Positions 12,721 through 25,159 of a stretch of DNA of 64,000 nt are shown here, in pieces; the stretch's first letter is position 1, and each line of letters opens with the position of its first letter. The translations under genes and the position numbers were made by a program. This DNA comes from Piromyces finnis (Eukaryota > Neocallimastigomycota > Neocallimastigomycetes > Neocallimastigales > Neocallimastigaceae): NCBI GenBank assembly GCA_002104945.1, contig MCFH01000031.1, forward strand, positions 361,501-425,500. Reading direction: 5' to 3'. The notes under the pieces were generated by a model. The model was not told the DNA's origin and did not search any database. It saw only the letters and a list, made by a program, of their open reading frames with translations.

Positions 12721-15700
12721 TGGAATATATATAATAAAAATATATATGGGAATTTATAAATATTTATTGAACTTGTCTTTTATAAATAGTTTAATAAATT
12801 TAGTCTTCTTTAACAATATAACAGATATAAAAACAAAATAAATAATGATATATAAAATATTATTATTTTTACTTAAAAATTATTTAATATTAACAATTAA
12901 AGAAATTGTTCTGATAGTATGATATAATTTGTTTTTATTTTGATTAATGGTAAAAAAAAAATTAATACTAAAATAAATGTGATTAAATGAGAGATGTATT
13001 TGATTGAATATTAAATTATTTTATTTAATATTATTTTGCCTTTCAAATAATTATTGAAATTTAAGGAATATTATATTTGTTAATTGTTCAATTGATTCAA
13101 TTTTATACTATTTATTGTCTATTTACTGATAAGTTATAGCTAATTTTATTTGTTATTCTGGTCGTAATAATTTTTAAAATTAATATACCTAAATAATTGA
13201 TTTATATATCTCTTTGAATAATGGTAAATCAATTTAATTTATTTATTAATATTAAATTGCCTATATAAAGTATATAAATTAGTCAAAAATATATATATCA
13301 GTTAATGTTTTATCTAAATATTGAGTTTAAGTTTAATTCTACTTTATATTTTGTTTATTTGTTTATGTGTTTATTTATTTAATATTCTCAATAAAAAGAT
13401 CTATTAATTATTTATGCATGTATAAATTAATCTATATTTATTTAATGTTCAAAAGTTAATTTGTTTTTATTTTGTTTTATTTAAATTAATTTATTATTAA
13501 TAAAAAAAATAATAAATTTCAATATTAAATAATTATTTAATAAATTCTTTTGTCATTATTAATCTTTTTAATTACCAATTCTTTAAAAATTCATTCAAAT
13601 AATAATTCACAATTATCTTTTTTTTCAAATCGTGTTAAAGTATTATATTAAATTATATTTATTTTTACCTTTATGAAAGATAGAATAAATAAAAAAAAGA
13701 AAAGAAAATATTTTTTTTTATTTTATTATTATTATTATTATTATTATTCAAATCAAAATAATAATAGATGATTTTTACTCTTTTTTTATTCTATTTTTTT
13801 TTTTTATTAATTGTATTATACCTATATATATTAAACTTTGATAAAATCAAATTTTTTAAATATATATTTATATTTAAATTATTTAATTCCAAAATTACTA
13901 TAATTAGTTATAAAAAATGGCAATTAATTTTCAATATTTTATGCGCTTTTTTTTTTATATTTTATATATATATAATTTCTTATTCATATGATAATAAAAA
14001 AAAATTAAACAAAAATGGAAAAATTAATTAAAAAATAATTATATCACATGAAATTTAAAAAAAAAATTCTGTCAATTAAAGTGGTTTTTGATATGAAAAA
14101 AAAAAAATTAGGGTTAAGGAATATTTATAATTTGGAGATTATCTATTGATAAAAATACATATGGAAAAGAATACTAAGGAGCAATAACATAATATAAAAC
14201 ATAACTAATGAAAAATAGTATGAATTAACTGAATTAATAACAATTAATTACATTGTGTTAAACTATTTGTTAAAAATGTTTGTTTGAATACTTTTATTTA
14301 AAATAAAAATTATTTTATTTATGCATAATATTATATTTTATATAAAAAGATATTTAAATAAATATTTTATCATAATTTTATTATAATAAAATATTATTTG
14401 AATTAAAATATTTCGCAATTTCGTAATAACAATTTATATTCAACGGCTTTCTTTTAGAAAATGCATGAAATTATATATATATTATATGTTTTATAATTTT
14501 ATTAGAATTATATATTTAAATAATTGGTTGATATTATTTTTTAGTGAATAAGTGTTTTAATTCATTATAATTCATTAATAATAGTAGACACATATATAAA
14601 TATTTAATTATCATTTTTACTTATTTTATTGCTTATCGTTGACTAGGTTGATAAATTATATATCTTAATTTTAACCATATTAATTTGAGAAAAAAAAATT
14701 ATACTCTACATTATTAATTCAATAAAATAAATAATAAAGAAAAATGTTCACAATAAACAAATATATGTATAGAAGAATATGTTTAAGAAACTACTAATAC
14801 AATTTTATCTTATAAAAAATATCAATTTATTAAATGGTAAAGAGGTATTATATTTAAAAAATAACATAAAAAAACATATTATTGTAATATATATTAATCT
14901 CTTTGTTTAAAACTGTTGATTATTAATTTGTTGTAATTTTTAATGTTTAGTATATTATTATTAAACTCTATAATTAATTTAGTTTTGTTGATGAATAATT
15001 ATTTTATATATACTTTTCTCAATATATTCGTTTTGTAATTAACAAAAGACAAAGACCATCCATATCTTTATTTTTTTTTTAACTCTAAATGATATGAAAA
15101 GTTTAATTCTATTTTCTATTTTTATTTAAACTATAGTTGGAGAAGTAAAAATGAATAAAATCCAACTTTACCACCTATACCACTATTTATTATTATAATC
15201 ATATATGCAATGATTATCAATAAAAGATATTTTTAAATGTTAAATGGTGTTAGAAAGAAGAACATTTTTTATTTATACAAAAATAATTATTTATTTTTAT
15301 ATTTTTGTATACAGGTTAATTAATATTTTTATTAATAAATAAAGTTTAGTTTTTTCACTATTTTTAGAAAATTCCATATAAATAATTATATTAGATGATA
15401 ATGAATTTATTTAAAATACTATTATATATTTATTTATTAAATATTATATATTTAAATATATATCTTAAATTAATTTCTTTAAATTATTTTTTTACAGTTA
15501 AAACTTGAAAAATAGCATTTTATATTATTAAAAAAACAAACAACCCACAATTATTATTGGATCCTTTTTCAATAATTGGAAACAAAAAAAAAAAAAAAAA
15601 AAATTACTCTATATATATATGGTATGGTAATTATATATTCATTTAATTATAGTATTAATTTATTTATTTTATATTTATTAATCCACTAACTTATTAATTC

Positions 15701-18454
15701 TGAAAGTGTGGTAAAAATACAAAATATATATTTTTTGTAATTATTAAATATTATTTTTATATAACAATAGTATAGAACTAACATTTTATATATCAACTTT
15801 TCCTTTTTTTTAATTAACCAAATAAACATTGATTAATGCTCATTATTATTGATGATGAAGCAAAAAAAAAAATAATCAATATTAATATTTCTATACCATT
15901 TATCCTATTATATTTGAATGTCTAATGTTCGAAAATGGCTTAATTTTATTTATAAAAAATTATTTATTCATTAAAACTGAAATAAAATGAATTAAGTAAT
16001 ATTGTATTTAAATATATTTTCTAATTATTATTTAATAGTAGTTATTTTAAATTAATATTATCGATAGCATTAAAATTGTATTAATACAAGTCTTTTTAAC
16101 TTTTATTACTTAATAATACCAATTCTATATTATTGAATTTAATAATTTTTCTATTTAATTGAGAAATTTTGTAGTTTTATTTTATTAATATATAATTAAC
16201 AATTTAGAATACATATATACAATTATTTATTGATGGCTTTATATATACTTTTAAAAATATAAAATTTAGCTTTTTTGCCATCAAAATTGTATAATTATAG
16301 TAATCATTATTAAATACAGTTTTATTTCATTTATTCTACAGTGTACATTACCTCGATTTATTAATACCATATTATATCTTTTTATATTTGTTCATTTTAT
16401 TATTATAAACTAATTATTAATTTATCTTTCATTAATAAAAGTTTTAATAAAGTATATAAATAAATAAATAAAAAGATTAACTAATAAGATTTATTATTAA
16501 TGTTTGGGTTTAATTAATGAAAATTTTTTTTTTAAATAACAAAAATCTTATTATTGAATTAAAAATACTTATTTACATTACATTATAACATTAGTTACAT
16601 TATGTAGATTTATTGGAGGAATAAATGGGTTAGAATTTTTATGATTTAATATTCTAATTAAAATATTTATATTATTTTAATAGTCTTTTTAATAATAAAC
16701 TTTAAATACATAATCTAATATAGTTATATACATTTTTTATATATAATAGAATATATTCTATATTTTATGCTTTTTTCTTTCAATAAATTATACCATATTC
16801 TGATTAAATTGATATTATACAACTTATATATTATATAAATATATTAGAATAAAATAATAAATATTTTATATTTAAATTACATTTTAAACAAAGGTCAAGT
16901 GAAAAGGTGTTAAAAATTTTTTAAATTAATTAAATCTAATAAATATATTATATATATTATAATAAACTAAGGATATATAAAGCATTTAAATAAAACTTTA
17001 AATTTTTATATTTAAAAGATTTTCCAATAAGATATAATTTATATAATTTATTCTATAATATTATTAATATATTGTTGTATTGAATGATTTAAATTATTTT
17101 TTGTTATTAACCTATCAAATGAATGAACTAATATATAGGAATGGTGAGTGTAAAATCACATCATCAAAAAAAAAAAAAGATAATTAAAAAATGATAGTGT
17201 ATAAACCAATTTAATTTGACTATATTTGAATATATATTTTATTATATAATAATAAATATATCCAATTAATTTCTTTTTTATTATCATCATTTTTGACCTT
17301 TTTTTTTTTTTAATTTTAATTTTTTTATTATTTGTTCCTATTGTTCCTACTACCATTTTTTATTTTTCATTTTTTTCCATTAATTATTTATTATTTAAAA
17401 TTTTTTAAAGTAAAGAATTATTAATTATTATTATTAATTTTTTTTTCTACTTGTTTATCAAATAAAATTTTAATAATTTTTTAAATTTTTTTTTATTTTT
17501 GAAATTGTTTTAAATATAAAAATATTTCACTTTTTATATAATTTTTTAATTTTCTATAGTTTTTTTTTTTAAAAAAAACAATATTCTTTTTTTTTTTTTT
17601 TAATTATTTAAATAATATAGAAATTAGATTTTTTTTTTTTATTTCACATAAGCTATTAACTTATTATTATTATAAAAACAATAATAATAATTAAAAGAGG
17701 AATTAATAAAGAAATAAAGTAAACGTAACTAAAAATAAAACTACGCATATACCAATCTATTTATATACTTTTAAACAAAGAAAAAAGTAAAAGAGTAAAT
17801 TGAAAGATTTTTTATTTTTACTTTTTTTTTTGATATATAAAGATTATTCAGTTATTTTTATTGATTAATGATACTTTTTGATTTCATATAATAATAGTAT
17901 ATAAACTTTTAATTTATTATCAAAAAGTATTAATATTAGTAAAATAAGAAATAATACCAACTGTATTTGAAGGCATATTATATTTTTTTTTAAAGAAAAG
18001 ATATATCCTTTAAAGACATTGTAAAGTATTATAAACGAATAAATAAATAAATAACAATATTTATTAATTAAAAAAAATAAGCATTTTAATAAATGATATA
18101 TATAACTATTTTTTATAAAAAATAAAATAGTTTCTTTTTTTTAACTAGATTTATATAATAATAATTTCTATTGTGTAATATAATGGTAATTATTTATTTA
18201 AATAAATAGTTATATATATTTAAGCAACATAATATAATACAATAAATAAATATAATTATATTTGTTTTATAGTTTGAAACTACTATTATAATAAATATAA
18301 AAAATAATACAAATATTTTTTTTTAATTTTATTTATGATTTTATGAATAATAGTGTTAATTAAAAATTTATATTTTTATATTTATTCTTTTCTTTATAGA
18401 TAATATCATTATTCAGTAAAGAAATTAAATAATATTACTATTTTATATACAAGA
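12721..18454. other. 5.7-kb AT-rich gene desert
   Basis: No supportable gene, RNA or transposon was found. Open frames at 13768-14031 (+) and 17156-17356 (-) are Phe/Ile/Lys/Tyr translations of AT-rich DNA with no domain. The region lies between two divergent genes and so must contain both promoters. There are ATT runs near 13726-13748 and a T(11)A(8) junction at 17560-17578. Confidence 0.65.
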
Positions 18455-19396
18455 ATGTTAATAGAAATTAAAACAGCTTGTCAGTTTTTGACAAATTATA
18501 TTACGCCACCTCAAGTTAGTGAAGGCCAATCTAAACTTTTTGGATTAATTTTGTCTACTTTATTACACGCAAAATATGCATCTCATTGGGATCTTAAAAA
18601 TCCAAGCAAAGGAAATGCTTACAGAGCAATCACTATTTTTAATGAAAGATTGGATTCAACTATAATAAGTGCAGCACAAGCAGCAAATATTCCAAATATA
18701 GGAAAATATTTACCAAATGAACTTTGTTTATGGATAGATCCAAATAGCGTTTCTTACAAAATTGGTGATTATGGTAATGTCATTACTCTTTATGAAAATC
18801 CAGAAAATAAATCTTACTCACCAAGATCTGCTAATTCAACAATGATGACTAACAATGTATCTAGTTCCTCTTCTAAATCTTCCAAATCTAGTATTCATGG
18901 AAATAAACATCGCAACTCTATGTCTGATATTTACGTGAATAAGGGTTCTTCCCAATCTGGAAGATCTAAAAAGTACAATAATAACAATAATTTTGCTATG
19001 AAAAAAAATTTATCTTCAAACAAAGAAAATAATAACAATAACTATCCAAAACACTCTCAAAATAGTGCAGGAGGCAGTAACAAAAAGAATGAATCTCAAT
19101 ACCACAACACTAGTAGCATGAATGGTGATTTAAATCATAAGAAGGACCATAAGTCAAAGTCTCCAAAACCATCTTACCAAACTAAGACAAACCCAACTAA
19201 AACTGGTTCAACTCGTGAATTATCTCCAATAGCTAAATCCTTAAGAGCTCAACTTATCGCTCAATCAAGATTCAATATCCCATTCCTTTATCCTAAGGAA
19301 AGTGAAACTGCACCAGCTAACAATTCTTCTTCTTTCATGAACGATACTTCTTACTCCAAGTCAATTACTATGGCTCCACAAATTTTGGCTAATTAA
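18455..19396 (+). CDS. BTG/Tob family antiproliferative protein
   Basis: Single exon, 313 residues. Residues 1-115 match the BTG/Tob domain from the first Met (MLIEIKTACQFL, compare MQLEIQVALNFI in Tob). Box A lies around 38-60 (HAKYASHWDLKNPSKGNAYR) and Box B around 86-107 (LPNELCLWIDPNSVSYKIGD). In animals this domain binds the CAF1 deadenylase of CCR4-NOT and promotes mRNA deadenylation. The tail is Ser/Asn/Lys-rich and disordered. Near its end, ELSPIAKSLRAQ (255-266) resembles a weak PAM2 motif (PABP-binding, found in Tob), and the last residues PQILAN recall the Tob terminus. The family call is firm. The PAM2 reading is tentative because the key aromatic residue is Leu. Confidence 0.93.
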   Translation: MLIEIKTACQFLTNYITPPQVSEGQSKLFGLILSTLLHAKYASHWDLKNPSKGNAYRAITIFNERLDSTIISAAQAANIPNIGKYLPNELCLWIDPNSVSYKIGDYGNVITLYENPENKSYSPRSANSTMMTNNVSSSSSKSSKSSIHGNKHRNSMSDIYVNKGSSQSGRSKKYNNNNNFAMKKNLSSNKENNNNNYPKHSQNSAGGSNKKNESQYHNTSSMNGDLNHKKDHKSKSPKPSYQTKTNPTKTGSTRELSPIAKSLRAQLIAQSRFNIPFLYPKESETAPANNSSSFMNDTSYSKSITMAPQILAN

Positions 19397-19397
19397 A

Positions 19398-19820
19398 ATG
19401 AGTACTTTATGGGATAGGTTATTTGGTAGAAAAGGAAATAATTTAAAAAATTTTTTATCAAGAAAGTAATTATCCCCGTTCATTTTTAAATAATAAATGA
19501 AGTATTCATAAAATTATTATCTATAAGAATTATTATTAAATATAATAAATAAAAATAAATACGTTTATTGAAAGAAGGAGAATAAAAAAGAAGTTTTTAT
19601 AAAAAATATTTCCTTCAAATAAGGCTTTATTAAACTATTTTATTAAACCATGTAAAGGAATTTATGTAACACTAATCATACTATTATTGCAATTTTGCCT
19701 AAAGAAGAAAGAAGATAATTTATTGCTAATCTTTTGGATTATTTAGAAGAATAAGGAAAGGACGAAGAAAAACAGATTATTTTGGATTTTTTCAACAAGT
19801 CTAAATATCTATTCTCTTAA
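19398..19820 (+). pseudogene. Possible decayed gene downstream of BTG/Tob
   Basis: Two bases after the BTG/Tob stop a 23-codon frame begins (19398-19469; starts MSTLWDRLFGRKGNN). About 190 bases on, the frame from 19656 to the TAA at 19820 reads like real protein (charged, mixed composition: ILPKEERR, FIANLLDYLEE, GKDEEKQIILDFFNKSK). It is interrupted by TAA at 19716-19718 and 19752-19754, each one C-to-T change from a Gln codon. G/C content is higher than in true spacer. I cannot name a family. The first frame recalls the N-terminus of Arf-like GTPases (RLFGRK), but that is weak. It could also be BTG/Tob 3' UTR. Confidence 0.35.
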
Positions 19821-20247
19821 ATAATTATACCAATTTAGGATCTTTTTAATAATATTTTACATTCTCATATACATATTTTAAATTTAATTTATTTTTTATT
19901 TAAAAAATGATTTATTTTTTATAAAAAAACGCTTTAACAATAAAAATTAGATACATTTTTTATCTTTTTTATTGTTTTAAAGAATAATTTGAGAGGAAAT
20001 TAATATAATCTATCATAGTAATATCGTCGTAACTTTTTTTTATTTAACATCTTTATAAACTATTTTATCATCTATTCATTATATTTAATATTATTACATA
20101 GCATAAATAATATAAATAATCAATACACATTATTTTTATTTTTATATTTAAATTAATCGTTTTTCAAATATAATAATATTATATTATAAATATTAAATTA
20201 TATAGTTTACATTTTTTATTATACATTTTTTTTATCATTATTTAATT

Positions 20248-20470
20248 TATAATGATCCTTTAATTGGTAAAAAAGGTAAAATATATAAAAGTAGGAAAAA
20301 TATTTATTTTTAACTGGAATTACCAATTGCCATTTATGATAATAAGTATCAATTTAAAAGAAAGAACAATCATTCTCTTGTCAATAATGCCATTGGGACT
20401 ATGTGATAAGAAAAATATTCAAAATATAAGAATTATATTTTTCTTTCTATAATTAATAAGGATCATTATA
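20248..20470. mobile_element. Candidate MITE with 13-bp terminal inverted repeats
   Basis: TATAATGATCCTT at 20248-20260 is matched exactly by its reverse complement AAGGATCATTATA at 20458-20470. The ends could be read as a TA target duplication flanking TAATGATCCTT. The left end also carries AATTGGTAA, whose complement TTACCAATT occurs inside the element, giving a fold-back. Length is 223 bp with no coding potential (the 62-codon frame inside is not convincing). A second copy in this window was not found, so the call rests on structure alone. Confidence 0.4.
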
Positions 20471-20785
20471 TTTTATACCAAATCTGAAATATTAATTTTA
20501 AATTATTCAGTTGAGAATGAGAAAAAAAATAATCAAGAAATTTCAAAAAAAAAAAAAAAAAAAAATAACAACAGCTTTTTGAACAGTAATTAATATAATT
20601 ATTTGTATAAATAATCAATTCATATAAACAATTATTATCATTATTATCTTTAATTCATAAATATTGAAGCAGCATCTAGAAAAGATTTTTTTTTATCGTT
20701 ACTTATCAGAAAAAACATTAAAATATTAATTATTAGTGAATTTAATTTTTTTTTTCCAAAAGATCATCACAGAAAAAAAAACATA

Positions 20786-20803
20786 AAAACACAAACACAC
20801 ACA

Positions 20804-20820
<17 letters not shown>
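20786..20820. repeat. CA-rich microsatellite followed by poly-A
   Basis: An imperfect (CA)n run of about 30 bases, interrupted once by CT, leads straight into an A run of about 27. Confidence 0.8.
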
Positions 20821-20840
<20 letters not shown>

Positions 20841-21953
20841 AAAAAGCGTACATCACATTAAAAATAAAATAAAGTAAAAAATAACAAAATTTTTATCAAA
20901 AAAGTAAACAACAACAATAAAATCAATAATTTTCATAATAATTAAAAATCCTCAGCTTCATAGATGATTTATATCCTTAAAGTAAAATAAAATAGAAATC
21001 AATGAAAATTAATTAAAAAATGAAAAAACAAACGAAAACTAAAAAAAAAAAAAAAAAAAAAAAAAAATAGAAACAAAACAAGAAAAAAAAAAAAAAAAAA
21101 AAACAATAACAACTAAAATTCAATTGTTATATATCATAAATTTTAAATTTTATTTATTTTTTATTGAAAGTAAAAATATCATCATTCAACATGTGCTCTA
21201 TGCAAAATAGTTTTTGTATATAAATCGATTTTTTGTAACCTTTTTTTATTTATATTCAACTTTATTGGATATAAATATTATACCAAAGTTATTCATACTT
21301 GAACAAAATTGAAAGAAAAAATATTCTAAACAACTAAAATTTTGGTGAAGAATAAGCAGTATAATTTTTTGTACAATCATAAATCAAAACAAATTCCTGT
21401 TGATAATTTAAATAATTTTCATAGTTAAAAAAGGAATAAGGAGAAAAAAAATATTTCAAATTTATCAATTATTAAGAAACTTGATATATATACCGTAGGT
21501 TTGTTAAAACGATTTATTTTTTCTTCCAAAAAGAAAAAAAAAAAATTTAAAAAACAACAACAAAGAAAAGTTTTGTTATTTTTTATTTAAATTATTTTTT
21601 AATATATAATATTTAAAATGTAAAAATATATAAAATAATATTTATAATATATTTATAATATATATTATAATAATAAATAATATATACCAATTATTTAATT
21701 TATTAATATTTAAAAAAGCAAACAAACAAAAAACTGTTTATATTTGTAGTGTATGAAAGTAAATTTGTGTTTATGTTTTTTTTTAAGAAAGAAATGTATT
21801 GATAATTGTTCAAAATATATAATATATTGATTTGGTAATAGATAAATTGAATATACGTTGTATATTTTACTTTATTTAATTTCCATTTTATAATTTTATA
21901 TATACATTATATAATTTGATTTTTATATTTTCCCTATTTACTATGTTATCATA

Positions 21954-22130
21954 TTAATTTTTTTCACAGTGTTGTTGTTTTGTCTTTTCTTTTAAACGAT
22001 CATCAATGGCTAATTTCTCAGCAGTGACATATTGAGTAGAAATATCTTTTTGTTCTGTATCACTTAAATCATCAAAGAATTCATCGAAACCATGAAGAAG
22101 TGGATCATCGTCATAAGTTGGTAACATATA

Positions 22131-22172
<42 letters not shown>

Positions 22173-22219
22173 AAGGAATTGTATTAGTTAAAGAAATATA
22201 TATAAATATAGATAAATAT

Positions 22220-22256
<37 letters not shown>

Positions 22257-23576
22257 ATTCTAATATTTTGTTACATACTTCACATCATTCCATCCATTTT
22301 CTTGATCCTTACTAGGAATGACAGTATAGTGTTTTTGATCTTCTAAATGTTGTCCTAATTCTGAAATATCTTCAAAGCCTTTTCCACATGAAAAACATTT
22401 TAATAGAGAGGTTTGACGTCGAATATAATTAATTAGCATAATGCATTGATAAAAATCTAAACCTATAAAATTAAGGGAATATAAGATATTTGAAAAAAAA
22501 AAGTTAATATAAAAATCCTTTAAATAATAAAGGTCTATTCCTATTCTTTTTACTATTATTAAATTTGATTTAATATACATATTATATATATTAATTTTTT
22601 ACCATTCTTTTTTTGAATTTCATAAAAATCAAAGTGATGTTCATTTTTCATGTGATTGAGAGCTTCTTCAATTGATTCAGCAACATATTCATCAAATAAA
22701 CACATAGTTGGTTCATTTTCAACTTCATCATCCCAATCATCCCATTCACTTTTATTGATATATAAAAGTATATTGTATAAAAAATAAAAAAGAATTAAAA
22801 ATAAAATAAAATAATTTTATATATTTGCTAATTATAAATAAACAAATATATAAAAAGAAAAATTTTCATTCAACAATTACTTACTCATCTTTTTCGTCAT
22901 CACTTTCATATTTATCATTTACAAAATTTTCCCAATTCTTTCCTGGCTCTAGATAATTGATAATATAAAATTTATCATAAATATGATTCTTGGAATTAAT
23001 TTTAAAATGCTTCTTTTTCCTCATATGTTTACGTAATACAGCATTCGATTTAAATATTTTTTCACAATAAAGACATTGTAAACTAAAATATTGTTAAATA
23101 AAAAATATGAGGAGAAAAAAAAATTGTTAATATTGTTTAACATATATAAAAGTGAAATAGTATATTAATGCATTTTTTAACATTTATAAATATTTTTTTT
23201 TTTTTAAAAAAAAGCTTTAAAACGATTATATATATATTTTTCTTATTATAATTAATTATTTTTGTATTTTTTACTTATTATTATCATTATCACTTCCTTT
23301 TTTCTTTTTTAATTTTATTTAAAATTTTATGACTTACCCATTTAATTTGGTTTGAAGTATATACAGGAATTCATCTATATTTACAATATTGTCTGGAAGA
23401 CCAATATTAAAGTTATGTTCTGTAAACATATGCTATAAAATTAATAGCCATTTGTATATAATTAGTTTATTCTACATTTTTGAATAAAAATACTACTATT
23501 ACTATTATTATTATTATTATAAAAACTTACTTGGAAATAATTAATTCTTTTATGTTAATGCATATCATTGTTTAGG

Positions 23577-23643
<67 letters not shown>

Positions 23644-25159
23644 GGATTAATACAGGTTTATCGTTCCTTGGCTTATTTATTTATTTATTTATTTATTATT
23701 TCTTTAAAAATACCTACCTTTCATTTACGATTTTTTTACAGAAAAGACACTTTCTTGGTTTATTATTATCTTTTCTTTCTCTATCTTGAATCATTAACAT
23801 TTCATTCTTTTTGATATAATATATAAATTGATGAATTGATCATTTATATAATTATAATAATATTATTAAAAATCCGAGTAATTATTCATTAAAATTAATA
23901 AATATATAAAGGCTTTTTTAGTTTTGAAAAAAGACAATGATAATATATTTAAATATATATATTTATAAAAACTTTACCAATTTTTCCCTTTGTAAATTTT
24001 GACGTATAGAAATATCTTCCTTTTGATAAGATTTATTTGGAATACTGAAAATATTTGCTTTTTGAATTTAAAAAAAGAAAAAAAAAGATTTTTTATGGTA
24101 TTAAGTTAAAATATTGTTTAATATTATATAAATAAAATGCAATTTTTAATTTCGAATTTATGTATTAAATATTATGCTGAATTGCAAATGAATTTAATTA
24201 TAATATAATTTATATTTATATTTATAATTTATAATAATGATAATAATAATAACAAAATTAATTAAAATTTAATAGTTACTGTTTTTCATTTTTATTCCAA
24301 AGTTTTCGACCTTATTTTTTGATTTTTCAATTTTATCAATCCAATGGTTGAGGTATTTTTCGAGGAAAGGTACAACATGTTCAATATTATTGATATTAAG
24401 TCGATGACAACGACCTAAATGGCTTTGAAGGTCAATTGGATTCATAAATGGTGAATCTTCTTGTTTACAATCGGTAAAAGGACACATTACAAGAATGGGT
24501 TGGACAGGAAGGTGAATTACTGAATTATCATTAACGTTTTGTCCTATTAAATCTGCTGCTTCTCCTTCATCATCTTCACTTTCTTCTTCTTCTTCAGAAT
24601 TAGATATAAGTAATACTTTTTCTTTTTGACGTTGATGTTTTTCTTTAGCTCTTCTTCTACGGTTTCTGTTACGACTTTTAGAGGCATTATTATTATTTTC
24701 ACTAGCAATACTATTATTATTGCCATTGTCGTTAACATTATCTTTTGGAGTTATGGCATCTTTAGTTGAATGGTCTTTATCATCATTTGAATTATTCTTG
24801 TTTTTATTTCTATTTCTATTTCTATTTCTATTTTTTCTAACATTATTACTATTGTTATTGTTATTTGAAATGTCATTTACGTCATTTTTATTTTTATCAT
24901 TATTATTTGTATTGTTTGTATTTAAATTATCTATGGAATTGGGGGTTTCATTGGAATTAACATTTTTTGGTTTATTATTATTATTGTTGGAATTTTTGTT
25001 TCTATTCTTGTGTCCTCTATTTCTATTGATATTATTATTTTTGTTAGAATTATTTGGTACTTTTTCAGTTTCTTGAACCATTTTTGTGGTAGTTGTGTCT
25101 TTTAAAGTTTCATTAGTTGTTTGAGCCATTGAATTTGAATCAGGGGTTGTTTCACCCAT
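21954..25159 (-). CDS. ZNF277: ZNF277-type C2H2 zinc-finger protein, nine exons
   Basis: Exons (transcript order): 25159-24280, 24057-23978, 23806-23718, 23546-23531 (16 nt), 23432-23338, 23082-22885, 22748-22603, 22462-22279 and 22131-21954; 621 residues. Phases agree at every junction and restore human ZNF277 signatures, for example EHNFNIGLPDNIVN, CLYCEKIFKSNAVLRKHM, GLDFYQCIMLINYIRRQ and LPTYDDDPLL. The first ~190 residues are an Asn/Arg/Lys-rich low-complexity extension not found in the human protein. Fingers: CPFTDC...H (~226-252), CLFCKK...HMFTEH, CLYCEK...HMRKKKH, a degenerate MCLFDEY...HMKNEHH where the second Cys is Asp, and CFSCGK...HLEDQKH. In animals ZNF277 is linked to chromatin/Polycomb and to ribosomal protein uS5; the role here is unknown. 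The exon 1/2 boundary is the least certain junction. Confidence 0.92.
22133..22252. repeat. T(33)A(9) and A(30) tracts filling a ZNF277 intron
   Basis: The last ZNF277 intron (22278-22132, minus strand) consists largely of a T33 run followed by A9 and, further on, an A30 run (+ strand). On the transcript, the 33 A residues sit immediately before the acceptor AG. Confidence 0.85.
23577..23641. repeat. TAA microsatellite, about 21 copies, in ZNF277 intron 3
   Basis: A perfect TAA run on the + strand lies in the intron between the 89-nt exon and the 16-nt exon of the ZNF277 gene. It produces a spurious Ile-rich frame on the + strand. Confidence 0.9.

Larger units (their letters stand above)
19821..21953. 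other. Intergenic region between convergent BTG/Tob and ZNF277 genes
   Basis: This holds a candidate MITE (20248-20470), a CA-rich microsatellite and several long A runs. The + strand of 20500-21600 is strikingly A-rich and T-poor compared with other spacers. No gene is seen. Confidence 0.6.

Noticed and set aside
13768-14031. 87-codon open frame in the 5.7-kb desert
   Set aside because: Hydrophobic Phe/Ile/Leu/Lys composition mirrors base composition; no homologous motif or splice support.
20264-20452. 62-codon open frame inside the inverted-repeat element
   Set aside because: Start and end fall within the candidate MITE; the translation has no recognisable features.
23568-23789. Ile-rich + strand frame
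   Set aside because: Produced by the TAA microsatellite in a ZNF277 intron and the antisense of a coding exon.
24720-25076. Leu/Phe-rich frame opposite the ZNF277 first exon
   Set aside because: Antisense of an Asn/Arg-repeat region; AAT/AAC codons read as ATT/GTT on the other strand.
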